A DNA stretch of 64,000 nucleotides from Kineococcus sp. NBC_00420 (GCF_036021035.1 NZ_CP107930.1:4550006-4614005); one strand, 5' to 3'. Positions 50,350 to 59,725 are shown, counted from the first letter of the stretch. The notes: generated by a model not told the origin, from the sequence alone. Made by a program: numbers and translations.

Positions 50350-52155
50350 ATGACCACGACGAGACGACGTTCCGCGGTGGCCGGGTTGCGGCACCGCTCG
50401 CTGGACGTGCCGGCCATCTCCAGCCGGAACTGGCAGCGGCCGCCCAGGTGGTTCACCGCCGCGATGGCCGCCGACGTCGTCCTGGACATGGGCTGGGGTC
50501 GGTTGGTGTTCGGGCAGACGTTCGTCGACCAGCGCGACGTGGTCGACGCCCTGCGCGCCGAGGAGAACGGTGAACGCGACATCGCGATGTACGTGCGGGA
50601 CCCCCAGGTGCTGGTCGGTCTCGCGCCCCACGAACTGTTCCTGGACCCCTCGATCACGTTCCGGCTACCGCTGAACCGCTACCGCGCCCCGCGGGACCGG
50701 AACCCGGACGTGTTCGTCCGGATGGTCCGCGACCGCGCGGAACTCGAAGAGGTCAACCGGATCTACGCGACCTGCGGGATGGTGACCTCCGACGCGGACG
50801 TCATGTGGGCCAATCACCGGACCCGCACGTTCACCTACCTCGTGGCCGAGGACACCCGGACCCACGAGATCGTCGGGACCGTCACCGGGGTCGACCACGT
50901 CCTGGCGTTCGGTGATCCCGACGGGGGTACCAGCCTCTGGTGCCTGGCCGCCGATCCGCAGGCCGCGCCGCGCGGGGTGGGGGAGGCGCTGGTCCGGGTG
51001 CTGGCCGAGCGTTACGTGGCGCGGGGCCGGGCGGTGCTGGACCTCTCGGTCATCCACGACAACGAGGGGGCCATCGCCCTCTACCGCAGACTGGGTTTCC
51101 GGCCCGCCCCGCCGGTGGTGGTGAAGCGCAAGAACCCGATCAACCGGCCGCTGTTCTCGCCGCAGCCCGAGGGATTGTCGGGCCTGAACCCCTACGCGCG
51201 GATCATCGCCGACGAGGCGTTGCGTCGCGGGGTACGGGTCGAGGTGACCGACGGCCCGAGCGGGGAGATGCGGCTGACCTGCGCGGGCCGGTCGCTGCTG
51301 ACCCGGGAATCCCTCTCCGAACTCACCAGCGCCGTCGCGATGTCGCGCTGCGACGACAAGCGGGTCACCCGTCGACTCCTCGCCGCCCGTGGGGTCCGGG
51401 TCCCCCGGGCCGTCGAACTCGGCGCGGACCCGTTGCAGGACGATGAGGGGCTGGCCGCCTGCGAGGAACTCGTCGTCGCCACCGGCCCGGTCGTGGTGAA
51501 ACCCGCCCGGGGTGAGCAGGGCAAGGGCATCACCGTCGGTGTCGCGGGTGGCGAGGAACTGCGCCGTGCCGTCGCCGAGGCCGCGTCGCACTGCCCGGAC
51601 GTCCTCGTGGAGGAACTCGTCCGCGGGCAGGACCTGCGCATCGTCGTCATCGACCACGCGGTCGTCGCTGCGGCGATCCGTCGGCCCGCTGCCGTCAGGG
51701 GCAACGGGACCGACGACATCCGCACGCTCGTGGCGAGGCAGGGTCGCCGTCGTGAGGCCGCCACCCACGGCGAGTCGAGCATCCCCCTGGACGAGACCAC
51801 CGAGAACGTCGTGGCCGACGCCGGGTACGCGATGGACGACGTCCTGCCCCGAGGTGAGCGGTTGGAGGTGCGGCGCACCGCGAACCTGCACACCGGGGGG
51901 ACCATCGACGACGTCACCGACGACCTGCACCCCGACCTGGTCGAGGCCGCGATGTCGGCGAGCCGGGCGATCGGGATCCCGGTGACGGGTATCGACCTCC
52001 TCGTTCCCGACGTCTCCGGGCCCGACCACGTCGTCATCGAGGCCAACGAACGTCCGGGGCTCGCCAACCACGCCCCGCGCCCGACGGCGCAGAGGTTCCT
52101 GGACCTGCTGTTCCCGGAAACCCGAGGGTTCACCGGATCCGCTCAGCGGTACTAG
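50350..52155 (+). CDS. ngg: N-acetylglutaminylglutamine synthetase (GNAT plus ATP-grasp)
   Basis: A 601-residue fusion. The first part (about 110-270) is a GNAT acetyltransferase with the acetyl-CoA loop PQAAPRGVGEALV and DLSVIHDNEGAIALYRRLGF. The second (about 295-590) is a cyanophycin-synthetase-like ATP-grasp with VVVKPARGEQGKGITVGVAG, VEELVRGQDLRIVVIDHAVV and VVIEANERPGLANH. It probably acetylates glutamine and joins a second glutamine using ATP. Start ATG 50350 (or the GTG just before). Ends in TAG. Confidence 0.92.
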   Translation: MTTTRRRSAVAGLRHRSLDVPAISSRNWQRPPRWFTAAMAADVVLDMGWGRLVFGQTFVDQRDVVDALRAEENGERDIAMYVRDPQVLVGLAPHELFLDPSITFRLPLNRYRAPRDRNPDVFVRMVRDRAELEEVNRIYATCGMVTSDADVMWANHRTRTFTYLVAEDTRTHEIVGTVTGVDHVLAFGDPDGGTSLWCLAADPQAAPRGVGEALVRVLAERYVARGRAVLDLSVIHDNEGAIALYRRLGFRPAPPVVVKRKNPINRPLFSPQPEGLSGLNPYARIIADEALRRGVRVEVTDGPSGEMRLTCAGRSLLTRESLSELTSAVAMSRCDDKRVTRRLLAARGVRVPRAVELGADPLQDDEGLAACEELVVATGPVVVKPARGEQGKGITVGVAGGEELRRAVAEAASHCPDVLVEELVRGQDLRIVVIDHAVVAAAIRRPAAVRGNGTDDIRTLVARQGRRREAATHGESSIPLDETTENVVADAGYAMDDVLPRGERLEVRRTANLHTGGTIDDVTDDLHPDLVEAAMSASRAIGIPVTGIDLLVPDVSGPDHVVIEANERPGLANHAPRPTAQRFLDLLFPETRGFTGSAQRY

Positions 52156-52167
52156 GGTCCGGCCGCG

Positions 52168-52323
52168 GTGCGCAGAGCGGTCGGGTCGGCCTCCAGCGCT
52201 CGGGCGCTCGACCTGCCCGACCCGACCGGCGAGCGCGAGACCTGTCGCCGGTGCGGGACGCCCGTCCGGAGCCGGACCCTGGCGGGCCGCACCGCCTGGG
52301 TCTGTCCCACCGACCAGTCCTGA
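52168..52323 (+). CDS. Small protein with an Fpg/Nei-type zinc-finger-like motif
   Basis: A 51-residue frame with CRRCGTPVRSRTLAGRTAWV followed by CPTDQ. This matches the zinc finger at the end of formamidopyrimidine-DNA glycosylases (CxxC...CPxCQ) except that the fourth Cys is Asp. It is in the same frame as ngg, four codons after that gene's TAG. It could be a stand-alone mini-protein, a leftover of a deleted gene, or chance. TAGGGT 9 nt upstream could be a -10. Confidence 0.5.
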   Translation: MRRAVGSASSARALDLPDPTGERETCRRCGTPVRSRTLAGRTAWVCPTDQS

Positions 52324-52364
52324 CCCATCCCCTACCCGTGATCTGGCCGGGAGTCCCCGCAGGA

Positions 52365-53300
52365 TCAGGGATCGGCGGGGAGGCGGGCCTCGAGGTGAGT
52401 GAGTTCGCGCTGGGCGCGGGTGACGCGCTCGTCGGCGCCGTGGGCACCGCGTTCGGCCGAGCGCAGGGTGCCGGTGGCGGCCTCGAGCTGCTCGGTGACC
52501 GCGGCGAGCTTGGCCTGCAGGTCCTCCTGCCGACGGGCGAGGTCCTCGCTGCGACGCCGGGCCGAGCCGAGTTCCGCCGCGGCGGTGCCGGCGTCGTCGC
52601 GGGCCTCCGCCAGCTCCTCGCGGGCCGCGTCGACGGCCTCCTCGAGCTCGCGCCGCTCGCGTTCGCGACGTTCGGCCTCGGCCCGCTCGCGTTCCGCCTC
52701 CTGGGCCGCCCTCTCCTCCCGCCGCGCCTTCAGCTCGTCCTTCGGCACCGAGCGGCGGGCGTGGGTCTTCTTCGCCGCGGGGGCCGGGCGGACGGGGGAG
52801 TCCGCGGCGCTCGCCCCGTCGAGGTCGACCTCGCCGAAACCCGTCGCCTCCAGCGGGCGGACCAGCGTCCCGGAGCGGACGGCGTCCGCGGCCGCGGGGT
52901 CGCTCATGCCGGCGCGGAGGGTGGCGACGACCTTCTCGCCCACGTCGAGGCTGAGACGCACGCCGGCGGCGAGGGTGAGTCGCCCGGCCTGGACGCGCAT
53001 CGCGTCCAGGACCTGGTGCTGCTGCACCCCGAGCTCACGCAGTTCCGGCCCGGCGAGCGAGGCCGTCGCCTCCCGCATCGCGGCCCCGAGCTCCAGCAGC
53101 TGCTCGACCTCGTCGCGGCGTTCGCGGACGAGCAGGTTCACGGCCCACGCGGGGACGGGGGGCTTCTTCAGGCCGGCGATCCGACCGGCCAGTTCGCGGT
53201 CCCCGTCGTCGCGGGCCTCACGGGCCCAGCGGTCCCGGGTCGCGGTGAACTCGCCGGGCGGCACCGCGTAGAGCTCGTCGAGCAGGGTGGGGAAGTCCAC
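52365..53300 (-). CDS. Hypothetical coiled-coil protein
   Basis: A 311-residue actinobacterial conserved hypothetical. N-terminus (DFPTLLDELYAVPPGEFTAT RD) followed by a helical domain (KKPPVPAWAVNLLVRERRDE); from about residue 180 to 300 it is a long charged coiled coil (AERERAEAERRERERRELEE and later RREDL-type heptads), preceded by an Ala/Pro/Lys linker. No signal or membrane segment. Such proteins often have annotation as hypothetical only. GTG start. Opposite in direction to the amidoligase genes around it. Confidence 0.82.
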   Translation of the reverse strand: MDFPTLLDELYAVPPGEFTATRDRWAREARDDGDRELAGRIAGLKKPPVPAWAVNLLVRERRDEVEQLLELGAAMREATASLAGPELRELGVQQHQVLDAMRVQAGRLTLAAGVRLSLDVGEKVVATLRAGMSDPAAADAVRSGTLVRPLEATGFGEVDLDGASAADSPVRPAPAAKKTHARRSVPKDELKARREERAAQEAERERAEAERRERERRELEEAVDAAREELAEARDDAGTAAAELGSARRRSEDLARRQEDLQAKLAAVTEQLEAATGTLRSAERGAHGADERVTRAQRELTHLEARLPADP

Positions 53301-53422
53301 GGTGACATCGTGGCATGACTGCCCTCAGCGATCGACTGACTACTGAGTGTCACAAATGACGGTCTCCACGTAAAGGTCTTGTTTCGCGGCCCGTCTCCGG
53401 CGGCACGAACCGCGATGGGGTC

Positions 53423-53428
53423 TAGCTT
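53423..53428 (+). promoter_or_regulatory. -10 box TAGCTT for the GCS2/ATP-grasp gene
   Basis: TAGCTT lies 6 nt before ATG 53435. No -35 is clear. Leaderless type. Confidence 0.4.
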
Positions 53429-53434
53429 GTGGGA

Positions 53435-56014
53435 ATGGGCGCGGAGATGACTCTCGGGGCGGAAGAGGAACTCCACCTGATCGACCTGGAGAGCTGGCAA
53501 CTGTCGGCGCGCGCTCCCCAGGTGCTGTCCCGGCTGGACAGCGCCTCCTACTCCGCCGAACTGCAACGCACCACGGTGGAGACCAACACCGACGTGGTGT
53601 CGACCCTGACGGAACTGCGCGAGGAACTCCTGCGGTTGCGCAAGGGGCTGGTCGAGGCCGCCAGTCGCGACGGGCTCGGGGTCGCCGCCGTCGGCACGGC
53701 ACCTCGTTCGACGTTCACCGACTTCGAGCTCACCGCGACCGGACGCTACGGGCGCATGCAGGAGCAGTACCGACTCCTGGTGGACGAGCAGCTCATCTGC
53801 GGCACCCAGATCCACGTCGGGATCGCCGACCGGGACCTGGCCGTCGAGATCATGCAGCGGATCGCCCCGACCCTCCCCGTCCTGCTGGCCCTCTCGGCCA
53901 GCTCGCCGTTCTGGAACGGCCAGAACACCGGCTACGCGAGCATCCGCACCACGATCTGGCAACGCTGGCCCAGCGCCGGGACCACCGGTGCCCTGGAGTC
54001 GGCCGCGGAGTACGACGAACTCCTCGACGACCTCATCGCCTCGGGAGTCATCGCCGACCGCAAGATGGCCTACTTCGACGTCCGGCCCAGCTCGCACGCG
54101 CCCACCCTGGAACTCCGCGTCTGCGACGCCTGCCCGCTCGTCGACGACGCCGTGCTCATCGCCGGGTTGTTCCGCGCCAGCGTGCGCGCCGCCGAGCTGG
54201 ACATCGAGGCCGGGCGCCCGCGGCCGCAGGCCCCGTCGCCGCTCTACCGGGCCGGGATCTGGCAGGCCGCCCGCGGTGGTCTCTCCGGCGACCTCCTCGA
54301 CGGCAACGACCACCCGCGTCCGCTGCCGGCCCCGGAAGCCGTCCGCACGCTGCTGGGGCGGCTGCGTCCGCAGCTGGAGGAACTGGGCGACTGGGACGAG
54401 GTGGCGGAGCTCACCGAGGCGACGCTCGCCCGCGGGAACTCCGCCGACCGCCAGCGCGCGGCGTTCGTCGAACGGGGCGAACTGGACGACGTCGTGCGTC
54501 TCGTCGTGGAGGAGACGCACGGATCGGCCGCGGGGGAGGCCCCGGCGACGGCCGCCCTGCGGCGCTACCGCACCCGCGCCGGGGACGAGGCCGTGGGCGT
54601 CAGCGCCCAGCCGCGCCCCGCCTACCGCGAGGTCATCGAGCACGTCCGCACCCTGGGCCCGGCCGGTGTCGCCGCGGCCGAGGCCGAACGGGACGCCTGG
54701 GCGCGTGAGCGCCACCTCGCCTACGTGGTGAGCGGTCCGGAGGGCCTCGTGGAGAAGCCCTTCCACGTCGACCTCGTGCCGCGCGTGATCCTGCCCCACG
54801 AGTGGCAGCAGGTGCGGCGCGGTCTCGTGCAGCGGGCCCGGGCGATCGAGTGCTTCCTGCGCGACGTCTACGGCGCCCAGCGGATCCTGCACGACGGGGT
54901 CCTGACCCGCGACGCCGTCGTCGGTGCCCCGGGGTGGGAGTCGCAGGCGACGCGGTTGCCCGACGACGTGGTGCGCGCGCCCGTCATGGGTTTCGACCTC
55001 ATCCGCAACGAGTACGGCGGCTGGCGGGTCCTGGAGGACAACGTCCGCAACCCCAGCGGCGTCGCCTACGGGATCGCGGCCCGGGCGCTGGTGGACGCGG
55101 TCGTGCCCGACATGCCGCGGCCACCGGCGATGCTGGACCCGGCCACCGCCTTCGAACGCCTGCGCTCGACGTTGCTGTCGCGCTCGCGTCCCGGGATGCG
55201 CCCGGTGCTGCTCTCGAGCGGCCCGGCCAGCGCCGCCTGGTTCGAGCACCGCAAGCTCGCCGACGGGGCCGGGTTGCTGCTGGTCGGCGCCGACGACCTC
55301 GACGTGCAGCGCGGCCGCGTCGTGCACCGGGGGACGGGGGACCTCGTCGGGGCCGTCTACCTCCGCCTCGACGGGGAACTGCTGGACCTCTGCGACCACG
55401 CCGGGCGCCGGATCGGCCAGGAGGTCTTCGACGTCGCCGTCGCGGGCGGGGTCGTGCTGGCCAACGCGCCGGGCAACGGCATCGCCGACGACAAGGCGAT
55501 GTACCGCTCGGTGCCGGAGTTCATCAACTACTACCTCGAGGAACGCCCGCTGCTGGAGTCGGTGCCCACCTACCGCCTCAGCGACGAGGTCGAACGTCGG
55601 GCCGTGCTGGAACGCGTGGGGGAACTCGTGACGAAACCCGTCGACGGCTACGGCGGGGAGGGCGTGCTGATCGGGCCCTACGCGAGCGCGGCGGAGGTCG
55701 CGGCCCGACGCCAGGAGATCGCTGCGGAACCGCCGAACTGGGTCGCGCAGGAGGTCGTGCAGTTGTCCTCGGTGCCGAGCTGGAACGCGGAGAGCGCGAC
55801 GCTGCAACCGCGACGCGTGGACCTGCGGGCGTTCGTCTACGTCACGGGGACGGGCGAGGAGGAGTGCCACCTCGCGGACGTGGCGCTCACCCGGGTCGCG
55901 CCCGAGGGCAGCCTCGTCGTGAACTCCTCGCGCGGCGGCGGCGCCAAGGACACCTGGATCCTGCGCGGCGACGACGACCAGGAGGGGGAGACCCGTGTGC
56001 GGACTCGCCGGTGA
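53435..56014 (+). CDS. Carboxylate-amine ligase (GCS2) fused to circularly permuted ATP-grasp
   Basis: An 859-residue two-enzyme fusion. Residues about 5-375 form a glutamate-cysteine ligase-like YbdK domain (TLGAEEELHLIDLESWQLSA, TTVETNTDVVSTL, DVRPSSHAPTLELRVCDACP). Residues about 410-855 form a permuted ATP-grasp of the same family as the protein at 13609 (KPFHVDLVPRVILPHEWQQV, FDLIRNEYGGWRVLEDNVRN, VTKPVDGYGGEGVLIG, GSLVVNSSRGGGAKDTWIL). Both ligases would form amide bonds by ATP-driven phosphorylation of a carboxylate. It overlaps the second amidotransferase by 20 nt, so the three activities probably build one peptide-like amide. The product is unknown. Confidence 0.92.
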   Translation: MGAEMTLGAEEELHLIDLESWQLSARAPQVLSRLDSASYSAELQRTTVETNTDVVSTLTELREELLRLRKGLVEAASRDGLGVAAVGTAPRSTFTDFELTATGRYGRMQEQYRLLVDEQLICGTQIHVGIADRDLAVEIMQRIAPTLPVLLALSASSPFWNGQNTGYASIRTTIWQRWPSAGTTGALESAAEYDELLDDLIASGVIADRKMAYFDVRPSSHAPTLELRVCDACPLVDDAVLIAGLFRASVRAAELDIEAGRPRPQAPSPLYRAGIWQAARGGLSGDLLDGNDHPRPLPAPEAVRTLLGRLRPQLEELGDWDEVAELTEATLARGNSADRQRAAFVERGELDDVVRLVVEETHGSAAGEAPATAALRRYRTRAGDEAVGVSAQPRPAYREVIEHVRTLGPAGVAAAEAERDAWARERHLAYVVSGPEGLVEKPFHVDLVPRVILPHEWQQVRRGLVQRARAIECFLRDVYGAQRILHDGVLTRDAVVGAPGWESQATRLPDDVVRAPVMGFDLIRNEYGGWRVLEDNVRNPSGVAYGIAARALVDAVVPDMPRPPAMLDPATAFERLRSTLLSRSRPGMRPVLLSSGPASAAWFEHRKLADGAGLLLVGADDLDVQRGRVVHRGTGDLVGAVYLRLDGELLDLCDHAGRRIGQEVFDVAVAGGVVLANAPGNGIADDKAMYRSVPEFINYYLEERPLLESVPTYRLSDEVERRAVLERVGELVTKPVDGYGGEGVLIGPYASAAEVAARRQEIAAEPPNWVAQEVVQLSSVPSWNAESATLQPRRVDLRAFVYVTGTGEEECHLADVALTRVAPEGSLVVNSSRGGGAKDTWILRGDDDQEGETRVRTRR

Positions 56015-57779
56015 GGTCAGGTTCGACGGGGCGAGCGCCGACGTCGCGGCGCTGGCCCGGATGACCGGTTGCCTGGTGCACCGGGGACCGGACGGGGACG
56101 GGATCTGGGCCCGGGGTCCCGTCGCGCTGGGCCACCGACGGCTCTCCATCATCGACCTCTCGCCCGCGGGTGCGCAGCCGATGGTCGACAACGCCACGGC
56201 CATCACCGTGGTCTTCAACGGCTGCATCTACAACTACCGGGAACTGCGGGCCGAGCTGCAGGCCGCCGGGCACCGGTTCTTCTCCACCTCCGACACCGAG
56301 GTCGTCGAGAAGGCCTACGCGCAGTGGGGAACCCGTTTCGTCGAGCACCTGCTCGGGATGTTCGCGATCGCCCTGGTGGAACACGAGAGCGGCCGGTTGG
56401 TGCTGGCCCGCGACCGGCTCGGGATCAAACCCCTCTACGTCGACACCCGGGCCGACCGGGTCCGGTTCGCCTCCACCGTCCAGGCCCTGCTCGCCGGTGG
56501 CGGTGTCGACACCAGCATCGACCGCGAGGCGCTCGCCCAGTACCTGACCTTCCACTCCGTCGTCCCCGCCCCCCGCACGATCCTGGCGGGGGTGCGCAAG
56601 CTCCCGCCCGCGACCGTCCGCGTGGTCGAGCGCGACGGCAGGTCCACCGACACGACCTACTGGGAGCCGGAGTTCACCCGCTCGCAGGAGTTCGCCGGCT
56701 GGAGCGCACGGGACTGGGAACAGGGCCTGCTGGAGAAGCTGCGCGTCGCGGTGGAACGCCGGATGGTCGCCGACGTCCCCGTCGGGGTCCTCCTCTCGGG
56801 TGGTCTCGACTCCAGCCTCGTCGTGGCCCTGCTCGACGCGGCGGGTCAGCGCGACCTGGCGACGTTCAGCATCGGGTTCGACTCCGCCGGCGGGGAGTCG
56901 GGCGACGAGTACGAGTACTCCTCGCTGGTCGCGAAGGAGTTCGGGACCGACCACCACCGCATCCACGTCGACTCCTCCCGGCTGCTGCCGGGGATCGACG
57001 CGGCCGTGGACGCCATGAGCGAACCCATGGTCAGCCACGACTGCGTGGCCTTCCTGCTGCTGTCGCAGGAGGTCTCGAAGTCGGTCAAGGTCGTCCAGTC
57101 CGGCCAGGGCGCCGACGAGGTGCTCGGCGGGTACAGCTGGTACCCACCCCTGGCGGGGGTTCCCCGGGCCGACGCCGTCGAGGCCTACGCACAGGTGTTC
57201 TTCGACCGTCGCTACGCCGGCCTCGCCGACGTGCTGGCCCCGGAGTGGCTGCCGGGCTCGGACACCCCGGGGAACTTCATCACCGAGGCGTTCGGCCGTC
57301 CGGGCGCGGAGACCTCGCTCGACGCGGCGCTGCGCAACGACACGACCGTCATGCTCGTCGACGACCCGGTGAAGCGCGTCGACAACATGACGATGGCGCA
57401 CGGCCTCGAGGCGCGCGTCCCGTTCCTGGACCACGAACTCGTCGAGTTCGCCGGCCGGATCCCCCCGGAACTGAAACTCGCCGACGGCGGGAAGGGGGTC
57501 CTCAAGCGGGCCGCGCGCGGGTTGGTCCCCGACGCCGTCATCGACCGCACGAAGGGGTACTTCCCGGTCCCGGCGATCCGTCAGCTCGAGGGCCCCTACC
57601 TCCAGCGGGTCCGCGACGCCCTCACCGACCCCGCGGCGAAGCGGCGCGGGTTGTTCCGGCCCGAGGTCGTCGACCGGTTGCTCGCCGACCCCAACGTCGA
57701 CCGCACCCCGCTGGGGTCCAACGTGCTGTGGCAGCTGGCGTTGCTGGAGATGTGGTTGCAGCACCACGACGTGGGGTGA
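55995..57779 (+). CDS. Second NAGGN-type amidotransferase (asparagine synthase-like)
   Basis: A 594-residue paralogue of the enzyme at 48551, with the same length. GATase II Cys follows the start (MCGLAGEVRFDGASADVAAL), pyrophosphatase SGGLDSSLVVALLD, VSHDCVAFLLLSQEVS, and the same ending LWQLALLEMWLQHHDVG. GTG 55995 is chosen because it puts the Cys at position 2; it lies 20 nt inside the preceding gene. It has no NAGGN synthetase next to it but a GCS2/ATP-grasp fusion, so it probably amidates another peptide. The next gene follows after 71 nt. Confidence 0.9.
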   Translation: MCGLAGEVRFDGASADVAALARMTGCLVHRGPDGDGIWARGPVALGHRRLSIIDLSPAGAQPMVDNATAITVVFNGCIYNYRELRAELQAAGHRFFSTSDTEVVEKAYAQWGTRFVEHLLGMFAIALVEHESGRLVLARDRLGIKPLYVDTRADRVRFASTVQALLAGGGVDTSIDREALAQYLTFHSVVPAPRTILAGVRKLPPATVRVVERDGRSTDTTYWEPEFTRSQEFAGWSARDWEQGLLEKLRVAVERRMVADVPVGVLLSGGLDSSLVVALLDAAGQRDLATFSIGFDSAGGESGDEYEYSSLVAKEFGTDHHRIHVDSSRLLPGIDAAVDAMSEPMVSHDCVAFLLLSQEVSKSVKVVQSGQGADEVLGGYSWYPPLAGVPRADAVEAYAQVFFDRRYAGLADVLAPEWLPGSDTPGNFITEAFGRPGAETSLDAALRNDTTVMLVDDPVKRVDNMTMAHGLEARVPFLDHELVEFAGRIPPELKLADGGKGVLKRAARGLVPDAVIDRTKGYFPVPAIRQLEGPYLQRVRDALTDPAAKRRGLFRPEVVDRLLADPNVDRTPLGSNVLWQLALLEMWLQHHDVG

Positions 57780-57850
57780 GCGGATCGGCTCGGGGTCCCG
57801 GTGCGCCTCCCGTTCCCCCGCGCCGGGGGCCGTGGGTGCAGCATGGGGGT

Positions 57851-59725
57851 GTGGAGCACCGAACCCTCGAGCAGGATCCGCCGTCCGCCTCCCCGCTGGA
57901 GGACGCCCTCGCGCTGGGCGACGAACTCGTCGCCGCCTGGGGCAGCTGGCGACCCACGATGACCCCCGACGCCCGCCAGGTGGCGTTCGTCTCCGACCGT
58001 TCCGGGATCCCGCAGCTGTGGATCCAGGACGTCGTCCTGGACGGGGAGATGCCCGCGGCGCGTCACGTCCGCCTCTCACCCGACCCCGTCGTGTCGGTGT
58101 CGTGGGCCGCCGACAGTCGCTGGCTCGCGTGCTCGGTGGCCGTCGGTGGGGGCGTGCGGACCGAGGTGTGGGTGGTGCGCCCCGACGGCAGCGACGCCCG
58201 CCGGATCGCGGGGGACGCCCACGAGCACGCCGAGCTCGGCCCCTGGACCCGCAGCGGCCACCGGGTCGTGGTGACGTTCCCGCCCGTCGGGGGCAGACCC
58301 TCGCGCTGCTACCTCGGCGACCCGGCGACCGGCCGGCTGGACCCGCTGGCCGAGGGTGACCTCGTCCACGTCCTCGACGTCTCGCAGGAGGAACGCTTCC
58401 TCGTCGTCGTCGACGGTGAACGCGGCCAGCAGTTCTGCGTGGTCGTCGACCGGCTCATCGACGATCACCAGCCGTTGCTCCCGCACGGGGCCACCGGCTC
58501 CACCGACGTGGCCCTGCTGCGTCCGGCCCCCGCCGGTGACACCGGTCCGGTCTACGTCTACCTCGCCTCCGACGTGGGGTTGCCGCGGCGCCAGCTGATC
58601 GGGATGCCCTTCGGGCCCAACGGCTACCGCGGGGAGGCGCAGACGCTCGCCGCCCGCGACGACGCGGAACTCGAGTTCGTCGACGGCGACGACGCGGGGA
58701 CGCTGCTGCTGCTGGTGTGGAACGTCGCCGGGGCCAGCGAGCTGGAACTCTTCGACACCACGACGCGGGAACGGACCCGGCTGCACGGCCTGCCGGGTCT
58801 GGTCGCGACCGACCCGGTCCTCTCCCGGGACGGGCGCAGCGTCGTCCTCGGCGTCGAAGGGCCCTCGCGCCCGCGCGAACTCTGGCACCTGGACACCGCG
58901 ACGGGGGAGTGGACGAGGATCACGCACTCACCGGAACTCCCCGTCCGCGACCTCGTCGTGCCCACGTTGGAGACCTACGCGGCGCACGACGGGCTGACGC
59001 TGACCGGCTGGCTGTACGAGGCCCCGAACCCGTCCGGGGCGGCGGCCCTGAGCCTGCACGGTGGTCCGGAGGCGCAGGAACGTCCCACCTTCAACGCGAT
59101 GGTCCAGACCCTCGTCGCCGCCGGCATCACGGTGTTCGCTCCCAACGTGCGGGGTTCCTCGGGTTTCGGTCGAGAGTTCGTGCACGCCGACGACGTCGAG
59201 AAGCGCCACGACGCCTTCGCCGACGTCCTCGCGACGGCCGAGCACCTGGTGGCCAGGGGGTTCGCCGACGCGGACCGGATCGCCGTCACGGGTCGTTCCT
59301 ACGGCGGGTACCTCACCCTCGCCTCGTTGGCCTTCTCGCCGGGGGTGTTCGCCGCCGGCATCGACATCTGCGGGATGAGCGACCTGACGACGTTCTACCG
59401 CGACACCGAACCCTGGATCGGGGCGGCGGCGGTCAGCAAGTACGGCCACCCCGAACACGACCGGGTCCTGCTGGAGGAGCTCTCCCCGCTGCGTCGCGCC
59501 GACGCCATCGACGTGCCCCTGCTCGTCGTGCACGGGGAACTGGACACCAACGTCCCGATCGGCGAGGCGCGCCAGATCGTGGCCGCCCTGCGCGGACTGG
59601 ACCGGCAGGTGGACTACCTCGAGCTCGCCGGCGAGGGGCACGACTACCGCCGCGCGGAGTCGCGGCGGACGCTGACACGCAGTGCGGTCGGCTTCCTCGC
59701 CGCGCACCTGCGACCGGTCACCTGA
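57851..59725 (+). CDS. S9 family (prolyl oligopeptidase-type) peptidase
   Basis: A 624-residue cytoplasmic serine peptidase. The first 370 residues contain beta-propeller repeats of TolB/DPP type (MTPDARQVAFVSDRSGIPQL, VSWAADSRWLACSVAV, PVLSRDGRSVVLGV). The alpha/beta-hydrolase domain has Ser in VTGRSYGGYLTLAS, Asp in VHGELDTNVP and His in AGEGHDYRR. Start GTG 57851; CAGCAT 6 nt upstream is a possible -10. In known NAGGN loci an M42 peptidase takes this place, so this enzyme may degrade or process the cluster's peptide. Confidence 0.9.
   Translation: MEHRTLEQDPPSASPLEDALALGDELVAAWGSWRPTMTPDARQVAFVSDRSGIPQLWIQDVVLDGEMPAARHVRLSPDPVVSVSWAADSRWLACSVAVGGGVRTEVWVVRPDGSDARRIAGDAHEHAELGPWTRSGHRVVVTFPPVGGRPSRCYLGDPATGRLDPLAEGDLVHVLDVSQEERFLVVVDGERGQQFCVVVDRLIDDHQPLLPHGATGSTDVALLRPAPAGDTGPVYVYLASDVGLPRRQLIGMPFGPNGYRGEAQTLAARDDAELEFVDGDDAGTLLLLVWNVAGASELELFDTTTRERTRLHGLPGLVATDPVLSRDGRSVVLGVEGPSRPRELWHLDTATGEWTRITHSPELPVRDLVVPTLETYAAHDGLTLTGWLYEAPNPSGAAALSLHGGPEAQERPTFNAMVQTLVAAGITVFAPNVRGSSGFGREFVHADDVEKRHDAFADVLATAEHLVARGFADADRIAVTGRSYGGYLTLASLAFSPGVFAAGIDICGMSDLTTFYRDTEPWIGAAAVSKYGHPEHDRVLLEELSPLRRADAIDVPLLVVHGELDTNVPIGEARQIVAALRGLDRQVDYLELAGEGHDYRRAESRRTLTRSAVGFLAAHLRPVT

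Noticed and set aside
52336-52374. Imperfect inverted repeat CCCGTGATC ... GGATCAGGG
   Set aside because: Several mismatches inside the stem; could be a weak terminator between converging genes but is not better than chance.
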